From: Streptomyces sp. NBS 14/10 | Lineage (GTDB): Bacteria; Actinomycetota; Actinomycetes; Streptomycetales; Streptomycetaceae | Reading direction: 5' to 3' | DNA length: 64,000 bases | Assembly (NCBI RefSeq): GCF_002224125.1 | Contig: NZ_NCSM01000022.1 | Span: 62,001-126,000, forward strand | Position numbers and translations under genes: made by a program | Shown here: in pieces, positions 55,261-63,821 of the stretch | How the letters are laid out: every line of letters starts with the position of its first letter | Numbering within the stretch: the stretch's first letter is position 1 | Notes under the pieces: model-generated | The model's database searches: none | What the model was told of the DNA's origin: nothing | Seen by the model: the letters and a program-made list of their open reading frames with translations, nothing else

Positions 55261-56547
55261 ATGAAGATCGCATTCCTGCTCCACAACGTGTACGCGATCG
55301 GCGGGACGATCAGGACCACGCTGAACCTGGCGTCGGCCCTGGCCGAGCGGCACGATGTGGAGATCGCCTCGATGCAGCGGCACCGTGAGACGCCGCGCTT
55401 CACCGTGGACCCCCGGGTGCGGCTCGTCCCGCTGGTCGACACGCGTCCGAGCGGCCTCGACGCGCACGACCCGCGGCTCGGCGAGCCCGCCCGGGACTTT
55501 CCCTCAGCCGAGAAGCGGTACCGCCAGTACAGCCGGCTGCACGACGAGCGGGTCGCGGAGTATCTGCGCACCAGCGACGCCGATGTGATCGTGGGCACCC
55601 GCCCCGGCGCGAACGTCTACATAGCCCGGTTCGCCCCGCGCCACGCGCTGCGTATCGCCCAGGAGCATCTGCGGCACGACGCGCACAGCAAGGCCCTGCG
55701 GACCGAGCTCGCCCGCCACTACCGCACGCTCGACGCCGTCGTCACGACGACCGAGGCGGACGCGGCGGTCTACCGGACGAAGATGCCGCTGCCGGGCGTA
55801 CGGACCCTCGCCGTCCCCAACAGCGTCCCCCGGCCCCCGGTCGCCCCCTCGGACGGCACCGCCCCGGTCATCGCCGCGGCCGGCCGACTGGTCCGCGGCA
55901 AGCGCTTCGACCTGCTCATAGACGCGTTCTCGGCGGTCGCGGACAAGCACCCCGACTGGCGGCTGCGGATCTACGGCGGGGGCGCGGAGGAGGAACGGCT
56001 GCAGGCCCTCATCGACCGGCTCGGCCTCGCGGAGAGCGCACAGCTGATGGGTCCGCACTCGCCGATCGAGGCGGAGTTCGCCAAGGCGTCGCTGGTCGCG
56101 GTCGCCTCGGACGCCGAGTCCTTCGGCATGACGATCGTCGAGGCGATGCGCTGCGGCGTCCCCGTGGTCAGCACCAACTGCCCGCTCGGCCCCGCGGAGA
56201 TCATCCAGGACGGGGTCACCGGCCGGCTCGTCCCCACCGGCGACAAGGACGCCCTCGCCGCCGCGCTCCTGGACCTCATCGCCGACGCCCCGGCCCGCCG
56301 GGCCATGGGCACGGCGGCCCTGGAGAGCGCGGAGGCCTACGACCCCGAGCCGATCGCCCTGCGCTACGAGCGCCTTTTCGAGGACCTGACGGCGAGCCGC
56401 CTCTCCCGCGGCTGGGAACGCGGCCGCGCCGCCGCGCGCCACCGCGCGGGGCGAGTGGCACGCCGCTGGCTCACCGCGGCCCGCCGCGCGACCCACTCGA
56501 CCCGCCCGGCCCCAGCGGCCCCTGCGACGGGCGCGAAGCGCCCATGA
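55261..56547 (+). CDS. Glycosyltransferase family 4 protein
   Basis: A 428-residue GT-B glycosyltransferase. The N-terminal acceptor domain begins MKIAFLLHNVYAIGGTIRTTLNLA, the nucleotide-sugar domain starts VIAAAGRLVRGKRFDLLIDAF, and the E-x7-E motif lies in ASDAESFGMTIVEAMRCGVPVV. The last 45 residues are Arg/Ala-rich and basic. Acceptor and donor unknown; a role in exopolysaccharide or wall glycopolymer synthesis is plausible. No clear ribosome binding site precedes ATG 55261. Confidence 0.92.
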   Translation: MKIAFLLHNVYAIGGTIRTTLNLASALAERHDVEIASMQRHRETPRFTVDPRVRLVPLVDTRPSGLDAHDPRLGEPARDFPSAEKRYRQYSRLHDERVAEYLRTSDADVIVGTRPGANVYIARFAPRHALRIAQEHLRHDAHSKALRTELARHYRTLDAVVTTTEADAAVYRTKMPLPGVRTLAVPNSVPRPPVAPSDGTAPVIAAAGRLVRGKRFDLLIDAFSAVADKHPDWRLRIYGGGAEEERLQALIDRLGLAESAQLMGPHSPIEAEFAKASLVAVASDAESFGMTIVEAMRCGVPVVSTNCPLGPAEIIQDGVTGRLVPTGDKDALAAALLDLIADAPARRAMGTAALESAEAYDPEPIALRYERLFEDLTASRLSRGWERGRAAARHRAGRVARRWLTAARRATHSTRPAPAAPATGAKRP

Positions 56548-56563
56548 GGAGCGGTCCCGGCGA

Positions 56564-56889
56564 CCGGACCACCCCGCCCACCGGCCACCGGCCGGACACC
56601 TGCGCGCGGCGCGTCGGCGCGCGAGGCCCCGGGCGCCCCGCCGCGCGGCGCGAAGCAGCCGTCATCGCACGCCACGCCGCGTCACCCGGCGCGGTGGCCA
56701 CCCTCACCCGCCCGAGGCGCGAAACCACCTCACGCCCACTGATGCCGGGCCGCGCGGCTCGCGCCCTCCCGCAGTCGAGCCGGACACACGCCCACCGCGC
56801 CCCGGCCGCGGCCGGGGCGCGGCGTGGCGCACCGACCGTCCGGACCGCCCCGCCCACCGGCCACCGGCCGGACACCTGCGCGCGGCGCG
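56564..56889. repeat. 50 bp direct repeat in the spacer between glycosyltransferase genes
   Basis: Two 50 bp copies, 56564-56613 and 56840-56889, differ at one position (A or G at base 8) and are 276 bp apart. Both contain CCACCGGCCACCGGCCGG followed by ACACCTGCGCGCGGCGCG. The surrounding 514 bp (56548-57061) is proline/arginine-coding-like low complexity. A 173-codon frame (56544-57065) runs through it and overlaps both flanking genes by four bases. Its composition looks unlike a protein, so I treat the region as non-coding repeat DNA. Confidence 0.65.
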
Positions 56890-57061
56890 AAGCACCTGGC
56901 ACCCCGGGCCGCCCGCGCGGCTGCGCGCGGCACGCGGCCCCCGCGCGGGAGACGGCACCACCCCATGCCCACCGATGCCCGGGCCCGCGGGGCGCCGCAC
57001 CCTCGGCGGCGGCCGCGTACGCCGCCGCACCCCGGTGGGAAGCCGACGGGCGGGCCGAGCC

Positions 57062-58570
57062 GTGACCGCGACGGTGGTGGTCAGGGGCGTCTCCGCCAAG
57101 AGCCCGCCCCCGGTGCGGCGGGGCGTGCCGTGGCTCGCGGTTGTCGCGGCGGTGTACGCCGTGGTGCAGCTGGCCATGGTCGTACCGCATATGGGCGGTG
57201 GGCTGCTGTGGGACGAGAGCGTCTACGCCTCCCAGGTGGATCCGCACCGTCCCGCGGCCTTCTTCAGCGCGCCGCGGTCCCGCGGCATCAGCTATCTCGT
57301 CGCGCCCGTGGTCGCCGCGACCTCCTCGGTCGTGGCGCTGCGGGTGGTCCTGGCCCTGCTGTCGGCGGTCGCGCTGTACGCCGTCTTCCGGGTGTGGGGG
57401 CCGCTGGTGGGGCGGGGCACCGCCGCGCTGGCCGCGCTGTTGTTCTCCGGGCTGTGGATCACCCAGATCAGCGGGTCGCAGGTGATGCCGAACCTGTGGG
57501 TGGCGCTCGGCGCGGTGGCCGCCGTCGGCTGGTTTCTGCGCGCCCCGGCCGAGCCGCGCGCCCGCTGGTGGCCGGCCGCCGCCGTGGCCGGGGTCACGCT
57601 GCTGCGGATGCCGGACGGCGGCTGGCTCGGGCTGCCGCTGCTGGCGGCCGCGGTGTGCGTACGCCGGTGGCGGCCGACGCTGCCCGCGCTGCTGGGCGGG
57701 CTCGCGCTGGGCGCGGCGCCCTGGGTGGCCGAGGCGTACGCGCGGTTCGGCGGCGTCGGGGCGCGGCTGCGGGCCTCCAGCGCCACGGAGGGCGGGATGG
57801 TGCCGCAGCTCAACGTGGGCACCGCGCTGCGCAGCCTCAACGGCCCGCTGCTGTGCCGCCCGTGCCAGGTGCCGCTGCGCCATCCTGAGCTGACGCTGTG
57901 GTGGCTCGCCCTGCCCCTGCTGGCCGCCGCCGCGCTCGCCGTTGCCGTACGGGACCACCGCGCCGGGCGCGGCCGGGCGCTGTCCGCGACCGTGCTGCCG
58001 GTGGTCTGCGCCGCCTCGATGGCCGTGCCGTACCTGCTGCTCATCGACTACTCGGCGCCCCGCTTCCTGCTGCCCGCCTACGCACTGCTCGCCCTGCCCC
58101 TGGCCGCCCTCGCGGCACACGCCGTACGGGCCGCGCGCTCACCGGTGCCGGTCGCCGCCGCCCTCGGGCTCGTACTGGCGCTGCAGCTGGGCAGCCAGTA
58201 CGCCGTCCTCGCGGACACCACGCACCAGGCCGCCGCCACCGCCGAGCGGTACCAGCGGGCGGCCGCCGGGCTGCGGGCGCTGGGGCTGCGGCCACCGTGT
58301 CTGGTGGCCGGCCCGCGCGCGCTGCCGATCGGCTACGCGGCGGGCTGCGCCTCCGCCGAGGTGAGCGGCAACAACACCTCGACCACGGCGGCCGCGCTGC
58401 TGCGCCGGGCCGCCCATGAGCCGACCGCGGTATTCGGCCACACCCCCGGGCACGGTCTGCCGTCGCTGCGCGCCCGCGGCTGGACGCGGCACGCCCTGCC
58501 CGGCACGGGCGGGCTGAGCGTGTACGTGGCCCCGGTCTCCGGACGCGCCGAGCATCCGGGGCAGCGGTAA
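57062..58570 (+). CDS. GT39-like membrane glycosyltransferase
   Basis: A 502-residue polytopic protein with about ten hydrophobic helices. After the first helix is GGGLLWDESVYASQVD with D51-E52, the acidic metal/donor-binding motif of GT-C lipid-linked sugar transferases (GT39/ArnT/PMT type). Extracytoplasmic loops contain RMPDG and the C-terminal domain has YAAGCASAEVSGNN. It would use a polyprenyl-phosphate sugar. GTG 57062 begins about 25 residues before the first helix. Preceded by the repeat region and the GT4 gene. Confidence 0.75.
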   Translation: MTATVVVRGVSAKSPPPVRRGVPWLAVVAAVYAVVQLAMVVPHMGGGLLWDESVYASQVDPHRPAAFFSAPRSRGISYLVAPVVAATSSVVALRVVLALLSAVALYAVFRVWGPLVGRGTAALAALLFSGLWITQISGSQVMPNLWVALGAVAAVGWFLRAPAEPRARWWPAAAVAGVTLLRMPDGGWLGLPLLAAAVCVRRWRPTLPALLGGLALGAAPWVAEAYARFGGVGARLRASSATEGGMVPQLNVGTALRSLNGPLLCRPCQVPLRHPELTLWWLALPLLAAAALAVAVRDHRAGRGRALSATVLPVVCAASMAVPYLLLIDYSAPRFLLPAYALLALPLAALAAHAVRAARSPVPVAAALGLVLALQLGSQYAVLADTTHQAAATAERYQRAAAGLRALGLRPPCLVAGPRALPIGYAAGCASAEVSGNNTSTTAAALLRRAAHEPTAVFGHTPGHGLPSLRARGWTRHALPGTGGLSVYVAPVSGRAEHPGQR

Positions 58571-58677
58571 ATTGTGAAGGTCCGGGGCGCCCGCCAGCCC
58601 ACGTGACCACTCCCCTGCGACCACTCCCGGTGTCACCTCTCGGCCGACCCCTCCCGCCGAGCCGAAGGAGTCCGCTC

Positions 58678-58971
58678 ATGTCCAAGGGCTACTGGGTCGT
58701 CGCCTACCGCTCGATCTCCGATCCCGCGAAGACGGCCGCGTACGGGAAGCTGGCCGTCCCGGTCATCGAGAAGGCCAAGGGACGGTTTCTCACCCGCGGG
58801 GGCCAGGTCGTCGCGCACGAGGCCGGGGTGGCGGAGCGCACGGTCGTCGTCGAATTCGACAGCTTCGAGCTGGCCGTCGCCACGTACGAGAGCGAGGACT
58901 ACCAGAAGGCGCTGACCGTGCTGGCCGACAGCGCGGAACGGGACTTCCGCATCGTCGAGGGCGCCGGCTGA
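58678..58971 (+). CDS. DUF1330 domain-containing protein
   Basis: A 97-residue protein of the DUF1330 family (dimeric alpha-beta barrel fold): MSKGYWVVAYRSISDPAKTAAYGKLAVPVIEKAKGRFLTRGG, then VVEFDSFELAVATYESEDYQKAL. Members are related to ABM monooxygenase-like folds but function is unknown. GAAGGAG lies seven bases before the ATG. It converges with the zinc-ribbon SDR gene, seven bp away. Confidence 0.92.
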   Translation: MSKGYWVVAYRSISDPAKTAAYGKLAVPVIEKAKGRFLTRGGQVVAHEAGVAERTVVVEFDSFELAVATYESEDYQKALTVLADSAERDFRIVEGAG

Positions 58972-58978
58972 ACAGCCC

Positions 58979-60442
58979 TTACCACTCCGTGGGGGCGTAG
59001 TCCTTCAGGAAGCAGCCGAACAGGTCCTCGCCGCCCTCGCCCCGCACGATCGGGTCGTACACGCGGGCCGCGCCGTCGACGAGGTCCAGCGGGGCGTGGA
59101 AGCCCTCGGCCGCCAGCCGCATCTTGTCGGGGTGCGGGCGCTCGTCGGTGATCCAGCCGGTGTCGACGCTGGTCATCAGGATGCCGTCGGCCTCGAACAT
59201 CTCACGCGCGCTGGTGCGGGTCAGCATGTTCAGGGCGGCCTTGGCCATATTGGTGTGCGGATGGCCCGCGCCCTTGTAGCCGCGGCTGAACTTGCCCTCC
59301 ATGGCGGATACGTTCACCACGTACTTGCGCCGCGCGGGCGAGGCCGCCATCGCCGGGCGCAACCGGCTGACCAGGATGAACGGCGCCGTCTCATTGCACA
59401 GCTGCACTTCGAGCAGTTCGACGGGATCCACCTCGTGCACCCGCTGGATCCAGGTGTTGGTGTCGTCGAGGTCGGGCACAAGACCGCCCGCGTCGATCGC
59501 GGTCCCCGCCTCGATCCGCGCGGGTGAGGCGGAGCCGCTGGTCAGGGCGAGGGCGGTGAGGTCCTGTGCGCTCAGCGCGCCGTCCCGTGCGGCCGCCGGC
59601 CCCGGCAGAGCCGCCTGCGCGCCACTGCCGAACGCGCCCAGAACGGCGGAGTCCGGCAGCTCCCCGGCGGGCAGCGCGGCCGATTCGCCCGCTATGAGCT
59701 CCGCGTACGCGGCGGGCGTACGGCGCACCGTCTGCGCGGCGTTGTTGATCAGGATGTCCAGCGGGCCCGCCGCGCCCACCGAGTCGGCGAGCGCGATCAC
59801 CTGGGCCGGGTCCCGCAGATCGATGCCGACGATCTTCAGCCGGTGCAGCCACTCCCCGCTGTCCGGCATGGCCTTGAAGCGGCGGATCGCGTCGTTCGGG
59901 AAGCGCGTGGTGATGGTGGTGTGCGCACCGTCGCGCAGCAGCCGCAGCGCGATATACATGCCGATCTTCGCCCGGCCGCCGGTGAGCAGCGCCCGGCGCC
60001 CGGTGAGATCGGTGCGCGCGTCGCGGCGGGCCCGGTTCTCGGCGGCGCAGTCCTGGCAGAGCTGGTGGTAGAAGGCGTCGACCTCGACATAGCGGGACTT
60101 GCAGGTGTAGCAGGACCGGGGCCGCTGCAGGATGCCCGCGATCGGGGTGGTCACCGAGCTGGTCAGGGCCAGGCCCAGCGTCTCGTCGTCGATGCGGTCG
60201 GCGGCGCCGGTGGCCGTGGCCTCGGTGACCGCCTTGTCGTGGGCCGTCTTCGCGGCCCGGCGCTCCTGGCGCCTGCGCTGCTTGACCGTCCGGTAGATGC
60301 CGGAGGTGGCGCGGCGCACCGCGATGGCGTCGGGGTGGTCGACCGGCAGCCGGTCGAGCTCTTCGAGCACGCTCAGGCAGGTAGCCAGACGCTCCGGGTC
60401 GATGCCCGTCTGCTCGGCCCGGCCCTCTTCAGTCACCGTCAT
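58979..60442 (-). CDS. SDR family protein with N-terminal Cys4 zinc-ribbon-like motif
   Basis: A 487-residue protein, about twice a normal SDR. Residues 1-100 are helical and charged. A Cys4 motif follows: C111-x2-C114-x14-C129-x2-C132 (CYTCKSRYVE, then CQDC). The Rossmann domain starts with TGGRAKIG at 154-161, with LINNAAQT and the Ser in NVSAMEG. The canonical YxxxK Tyr is missing: the helix reads HTNMAKAAL, with Thr four residues before the Lys. A 60-residue insertion is present mid-domain. It lies 117 bp downstream of pqqE on the same strand; a link to PQQ is possible but unproven. Confidence 0.85.
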   Translation of the reverse strand: MTVTEEGRAEQTGIDPERLATCLSVLEELDRLPVDHPDAIAVRRATSGIYRTVKQRRRQERRAAKTAHDKAVTEATATGAADRIDDETLGLALTSSVTTPIAGILQRPRSCYTCKSRYVEVDAFYHQLCQDCAAENRARRDARTDLTGRRALLTGGRAKIGMYIALRLLRDGAHTTITTRFPNDAIRRFKAMPDSGEWLHRLKIVGIDLRDPAQVIALADSVGAAGPLDILINNAAQTVRRTPAAYAELIAGESAALPAGELPDSAVLGAFGSGAQAALPGPAAARDGALSAQDLTALALTSGSASPARIEAGTAIDAGGLVPDLDDTNTWIQRVHEVDPVELLEVQLCNETAPFILVSRLRPAMAASPARRKYVVNVSAMEGKFSRGYKGAGHPHTNMAKAALNMLTRTSAREMFEADGILMTSVDTGWITDERPHPDKMRLAAEGFHAPLDLVDGAARVYDPIVRGEGGEDLFGCFLKDYAPTEW

Positions 60443-60559
60443 TCGCCGCTGCCGCTTTCTGCTTCGCCCGTTCCAAGGGCGGTGCCCTGGGTGGTGGTGG
60501 GGTGGGTAACGGCGAAACTTTACGGAAGCGGGGGCGGCAGCGCCAAACCCGGGGCGGGC

Positions 60560-61678
60560 TCACCCCCGCCCGGGTTTGCGGTAGACGTAGCCCGGGCCCG
60601 CCGCGGCGGTGTCGTCGGTGGTGTCGTCCGGCCCGGGCCCGGGGGCTCCGGCGAGCGCGCGGATCAGGCCGTGGTGCGGGGAGAGCCCGCAGGCCGGGTC
60701 CGCGGCGGCGGCGTCGCCGGTCAGCGCGTACGCCTGGCAGCGGCAGCCGCCGAAGTCCTCGGCGCGGTGCGCACAGCTGCGGCAGGGCTCCTTCATCCAG
60801 GTCTCGCCGCGGTAGTGGTTGAAGGCCCCCGAGTGGTTCCAGATCCAGTCCAGCCGGTGGTCGCGTACGTTCGGCGGGTCCAGGCCGGGGATCGTGGCCG
60901 CCGCCGGGCAGGGCAGCGCGGTGCCGTCGGGCGCCACGGTGAGCGAGACCGCTCCCCAGCCGCCCATACAGGGCTTGGCGACCCCGTCGAAGTAGTCGGG
61001 GACCACCCACACCAGGTCCATCGAGCCGTCCAGCCGCTCCCGCCATCGCTCGACCGCGTCGCGGGCCCGCGCCAGCTGCTCGCGGGTGGGCAGCAGCGCG
61101 GTGCGGTTGCGCAGGGCCCAGCCGTAGAACTGGGTGTTGGCCAGCTCGATCCGCTGGGCGCCCCAGGCGGCGCCGAGCTCCACCAGGTCGTCGAGGGCGT
61201 CGAGGTTGTCGCGGTGCAGCACGACGTTGAGGCCGAGCGGCAGCCCCGCGTCCCTGACCAGGGCCGCGGCCCGCTCCTTCGCGGTGAAGGACCGGCGCCC
61301 GGCGATCCGGTCGGAGGCGCCCGGGTCGGCGTGCTGGACGGACAGCTGGACGCCGCGCAGCCCGGCGTCCACCAGCGCGGCCAGCCGCGCCGCCGTCAGT
61401 CCGACGCCGCTGGTGACCAGCTGGGTGTAGATCCCGGCGGACTCGGCGGCCGCGGTGATCGCCTCCAGATCGGTGCGCAGCAGCGGCTCCCCACCCGAGA
61501 GATGGGTGTGCACCACGCCCAGCTCCCCGGCCTGCCGCAGCACCTCCGCCCACTCCTCGCCGGTCAGCTCCCGGGAGCGGCGGACCAGCTCCAGCGGGTT
61601 GGAGCAGTACGGGCAGTGCAGCGGGCAGCCGTGGGTCAGCTCGGCCAGCATGGCCCAGGGGGGCGGCGCGCCGGTCAT
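60560..61678 (-). CDS. pqqE: PQQ biosynthesis radical SAM protein PqqE
   Basis: A 372-residue radical SAM/SPASM enzyme that forms the Glu-Tyr carbon-carbon bond in PqqA, with PqqD as chaperone. The radical SAM cluster motif is CPLHCPYC at residues 18-25, followed by LSGGEPLLR. The C-terminal SPASM cysteines are present from KPCMGGWGAVSL through PCRSCAHRAEDFGGCRCQAY to DPACGLSPHH. The ATG overlaps the pqqD stop (ATGA). It ends with about 30 residues of Gly/Asp/Pro low complexity. Confidence 0.96.
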   Translation of the reverse strand: MTGAPPPWAMLAELTHGCPLHCPYCSNPLELVRRSRELTGEEWAEVLRQAGELGVVHTHLSGGEPLLRTDLEAITAAAESAGIYTQLVTSGVGLTAARLAALVDAGLRGVQLSVQHADPGASDRIAGRRSFTAKERAAALVRDAGLPLGLNVVLHRDNLDALDDLVELGAAWGAQRIELANTQFYGWALRNRTALLPTREQLARARDAVERWRERLDGSMDLVWVVPDYFDGVAKPCMGGWGAVSLTVAPDGTALPCPAAATIPGLDPPNVRDHRLDWIWNHSGAFNHYRGETWMKEPCRSCAHRAEDFGGCRCQAYALTGDAAAADPACGLSPHHGLIRALAGAPGPGPDDTTDDTAAAGPGYVYRKPGRG

Positions 61679-61977
61679 CGCAGCCAGCCCTCCCGCCGTA
61701 GTCGGCCGAGGAAGGCGGGGACCTCGGTGGCCACGGGGGCGCCGGGGAAGCGCCCGGCCAGGTCCGCGACGATCGCGTCGACGTCGCGGATGCCGTCGCA
61801 CAGCCGCAGGATCTCGCCCGCGGTGCCGCGCAGCACCACGACCCGCTCGGGCAGCACCAGCAGGTCCGCGTCGCGCACCCGGTCGTGGCGGAGGTGGACC
61901 GCGGGCGCGAGGGCGGGCCGCCACGGGGGTGTGACGGCCGGGGTGGTGTCGGCTTCCTTGGCCGTGCCGGCGGTCAC
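61675..61977 (-). CDS. pqqD: PQQ biosynthesis peptide chaperone PqqD
   Basis: A 100-residue RiPP recognition element that binds PqqA and presents it to PqqE. The family fold is visible: PALAPAVHLRHDRVRDADLLVLPERVVVLRGTAGEILRLCDG and ILRLCDGIRDVDAIVADLAGRF. GTG 61977 overlaps the pqqC stop (GTGA) and its own stop overlaps pqqE (ATGA). The first 15 residues look disordered. Confidence 0.95.
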   Translation of the reverse strand: MTAGTAKEADTTPAVTPPWRPALAPAVHLRHDRVRDADLLVLPERVVVLRGTAGEILRLCDGIRDVDAIVADLAGRFPGAPVATEVPAFLGRLRREGWLR

Positions 61978-62675
61978 GGCCCCTCCTTGGGGTCTGCGTG
62001 GTCGACCGCGTCCAGCAGCGACCAGAGCACATCGCATTTGAAGGCGAGCGCCGCCACGGCCCGCTCCCGGTCGTCCCCGGTGCGCGCCCAGGACAGCACC
62101 AGGTCCAGGGCCTCCCGGCTGTCCTGGCGCCCCTGGGTCTCGCGGGTGCGGAAGTACGCGAGCCCGTCGCCGTCGATCCACCGGTAGTGGCGCTCGAAGG
62201 CGTCGATGCGGGTGCGCATGATGTCCGGGGCCGACAGCTCGGTGAGCGAGGCGGCGACCGCCTCCAGCGGGGAGCGCAGCCGGCAGAAGTTGACGTAGCC
62301 GTCCACGGCGAGCCGCACCCCCGGCAGCACGCTCCGGCCGGACAGCAGCAGGGTGCGGTCGAGGCCCGCGGCCTCGCCGAGCCTGAGCCACCGCTCGATC
62401 CCGCCCTCGCCCTCGGCCGCGCCGTCGTGGTCCTGGATGCGCCGCAGCCACATCCGGCGCAGCGCCGAGGTCTCCAGCTTGGCCGTGATCAGGGCGTCCT
62501 TGACGGGGATGTGGCGCTGGTAGTGGAAGCGGTTGGCGATCCACCGGCGCAGCTCGTCGGGGGTCAACTCGCCTTGGTGCATCCGGACGTTGAAGGGGTG
62601 GCGGTCGTGGTAGCGCTCGCGCGCCACGGTCCGCAGCCGCTCCTCGAACTCCTCGACGTCACTCACAGCACTCAC
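61974..62675 (-). CDS. pqqC: Pyrroloquinoline-quinone synthase PqqC
   Basis: A 233-residue cofactorless oxidase that carries out the final ring closure and oxidation to PQQ. Family motifs: HPFNVRMHQGELTPDELRRWIANRFHYQRHIPVKDALI, then HYRWIDGDGLAYFRTR, with the active-site His and Tyr residues. GTG 62675 overlaps the pqqB stop (GTGA); a second in-frame GTG at 62666 is an alternative start. Confidence 0.95.
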   Translation of the reverse strand: MSAVSDVEEFEERLRTVARERYHDRHPFNVRMHQGELTPDELRRWIANRFHYQRHIPVKDALITAKLETSALRRMWLRRIQDHDGAAEGEGGIERWLRLGEAAGLDRTLLLSGRSVLPGVRLAVDGYVNFCRLRSPLEAVAASLTELSAPDIMRTRIDAFERHYRWIDGDGLAYFRTRETQGRQDSREALDLVLSWARTGDDRERAVAALAFKCDVLWSLLDAVDHADPKEGP

Positions 62676-63589
62676 AGCTCGATCACCATCCCGTCGGCGG
62701 CCACCTCGAGACCGAGCCCGGCCAGCGCCTCGTACTGCGGCGCCGCCGGGTCGGCGAGGGGGTTGGTGTTGTTCAGGTGGGTGTAGAGGCAGCGGCCCGG
62801 AAGTTCGGCGAGCCGCTTGGCGGTGCCGCCGGGGCCGTCGATGGGCAGATGTCCCATACCGGTGGCGGTGCGGGTGGAGAACCCGGAGCGCCGGGGCTCC
62901 TCGTCGTCCCAGAACGTGCCGTCGACGATCACACAGTCCGCCTCGGCGGCCGCCCGCTGGAAGGCGTCCGGCCAGGCGGCGAGGGCGGGGGCGTAGAGCA
63001 GGGACCCGCCGGTCTCCCGGTCGGTCAGCCGCAGCGCCACCACCCACGCGTCGCCCCCTGCCGTCCCTGCAACATCGGCCTCCATGTCCGCCGCGTAGCG
63101 CGGGCGTTTGGCGGAGACCGGTACGGCGCTGACGGTCAGCGGCGAGCCCTCGGCCAGCGGCATCGGCTCGGCGTCGAGGCCACGCCACCGCAGGGTGGTG
63201 TACGGGCCCAGGACATCGCCGAGGTGGAGGCCGTCGAGCAGGGCGCGGCGTACCGGCGCGGTGGCGAGTACGTCGACGCCGCCGGCCGCCTCGCGGAGCC
63301 GGGCGATGCCGAGGGTGTGGTCGAGTTCCGCGTCGGTGAGGACCACTCCGGCCAGCGGGGTCTGGCGGGGCCGCGGCCCGGGGTGCAGTTCCGGGCAGTC
63401 CTCGATCTGGTCGCCGAGGTCGGGGGTGGCGTTGACCAGGTACCAGTGGCCTTCGGTGGCCCGTACGGCGAGGGAGGCGTGGCGGCGGCGCCGGCCGGGG
63501 TGGGCGCGTGCCCCGGAACAACCGGGGCACGCGCAGTTCCACTGAGGCAGTCCGCCGCCCGCCGCGGTGCCGAGCACGCGCAGCAGCAT
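62672..63589 (-). CDS. pqqB: PQQ biosynthesis protein PqqB
   Basis: A 305-residue metallo-beta-lactamase-fold protein, thought to hydroxylate the crosslinked tyrosine. The N-terminus LRVLGTAAGGGLPQWNCACPGC contains the CxCxxC zinc site of PqqB, and LTDAELDHTLG and YTHLNNTNPL are family landmarks; the standard HxHxDH is altered, as in the family. It starts 10 bp after the pqqA stop. Confidence 0.95.
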   Translation of the reverse strand: MLLRVLGTAAGGGLPQWNCACPGCSGARAHPGRRRRHASLAVRATEGHWYLVNATPDLGDQIEDCPELHPGPRPRQTPLAGVVLTDAELDHTLGIARLREAAGGVDVLATAPVRRALLDGLHLGDVLGPYTTLRWRGLDAEPMPLAEGSPLTVSAVPVSAKRPRYAADMEADVAGTAGGDAWVVALRLTDRETGGSLLYAPALAAWPDAFQRAAAEADCVIVDGTFWDDEEPRRSGFSTRTATGMGHLPIDGPGGTAKRLAELPGRCLYTHLNNTNPLADPAAPQYEALAGLGLEVAADGMVIEL

Positions 63590-63599
63590 GGCGGCGCCG

Positions 63600-63740
63600 T
63601 CAGCGGGTGGTCAGCGAGTAGGCGGTGACCTCCAACGCGGTGTCCACGACCACGTAGTCGGGGGTCTGCCAGGCCGTCTCCTCGATGCGGGGGCGGGTCT
63701 GCTCCGCCCCCCTCTCATTGCGCTGCACGGTCTCGTTCAT
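63600..63740 (-). CDS. pqqA: PQQ precursor peptide PqqA
   Basis: A 46-residue peptide, the source of the Glu and Tyr that become PQQ. The essential pair is E37 and Y41 in ALEVTAYSLTTR, with the conserved three-residue spacing. The leader (about residues 1-36) includes the RPRIEETAWQTPDYVVVDT segment, longer and more acidic than the 23-29-residue PqqA of many Gram-negatives. AGGAAGG lies about 10 bases upstream of the ATG. First gene of pqqABCDE, so the promoter is expected in the 80 bp before it. Confidence 0.93.
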   Translation of the reverse strand: MNETVQRNERGAEQTRPRIEETAWQTPDYVVVDTALEVTAYSLTTR

Positions 63741-63821
63741 ATTTGTGCCTGCCTTCCTGTGTGATGGGGGGTGATCCACGGGACGGTTTCCCGCGGATCC
63801 GCACGGAGGGGTTCACGGGTC

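Noticed and set aside
56564..56889. Attachment-site or CRISPR-like interpretation of the 50 bp direct repeat
   Set aside because: Only two copies, no tRNA, integrase or cas genes nearby, and the spacer DNA resembles its surroundings.
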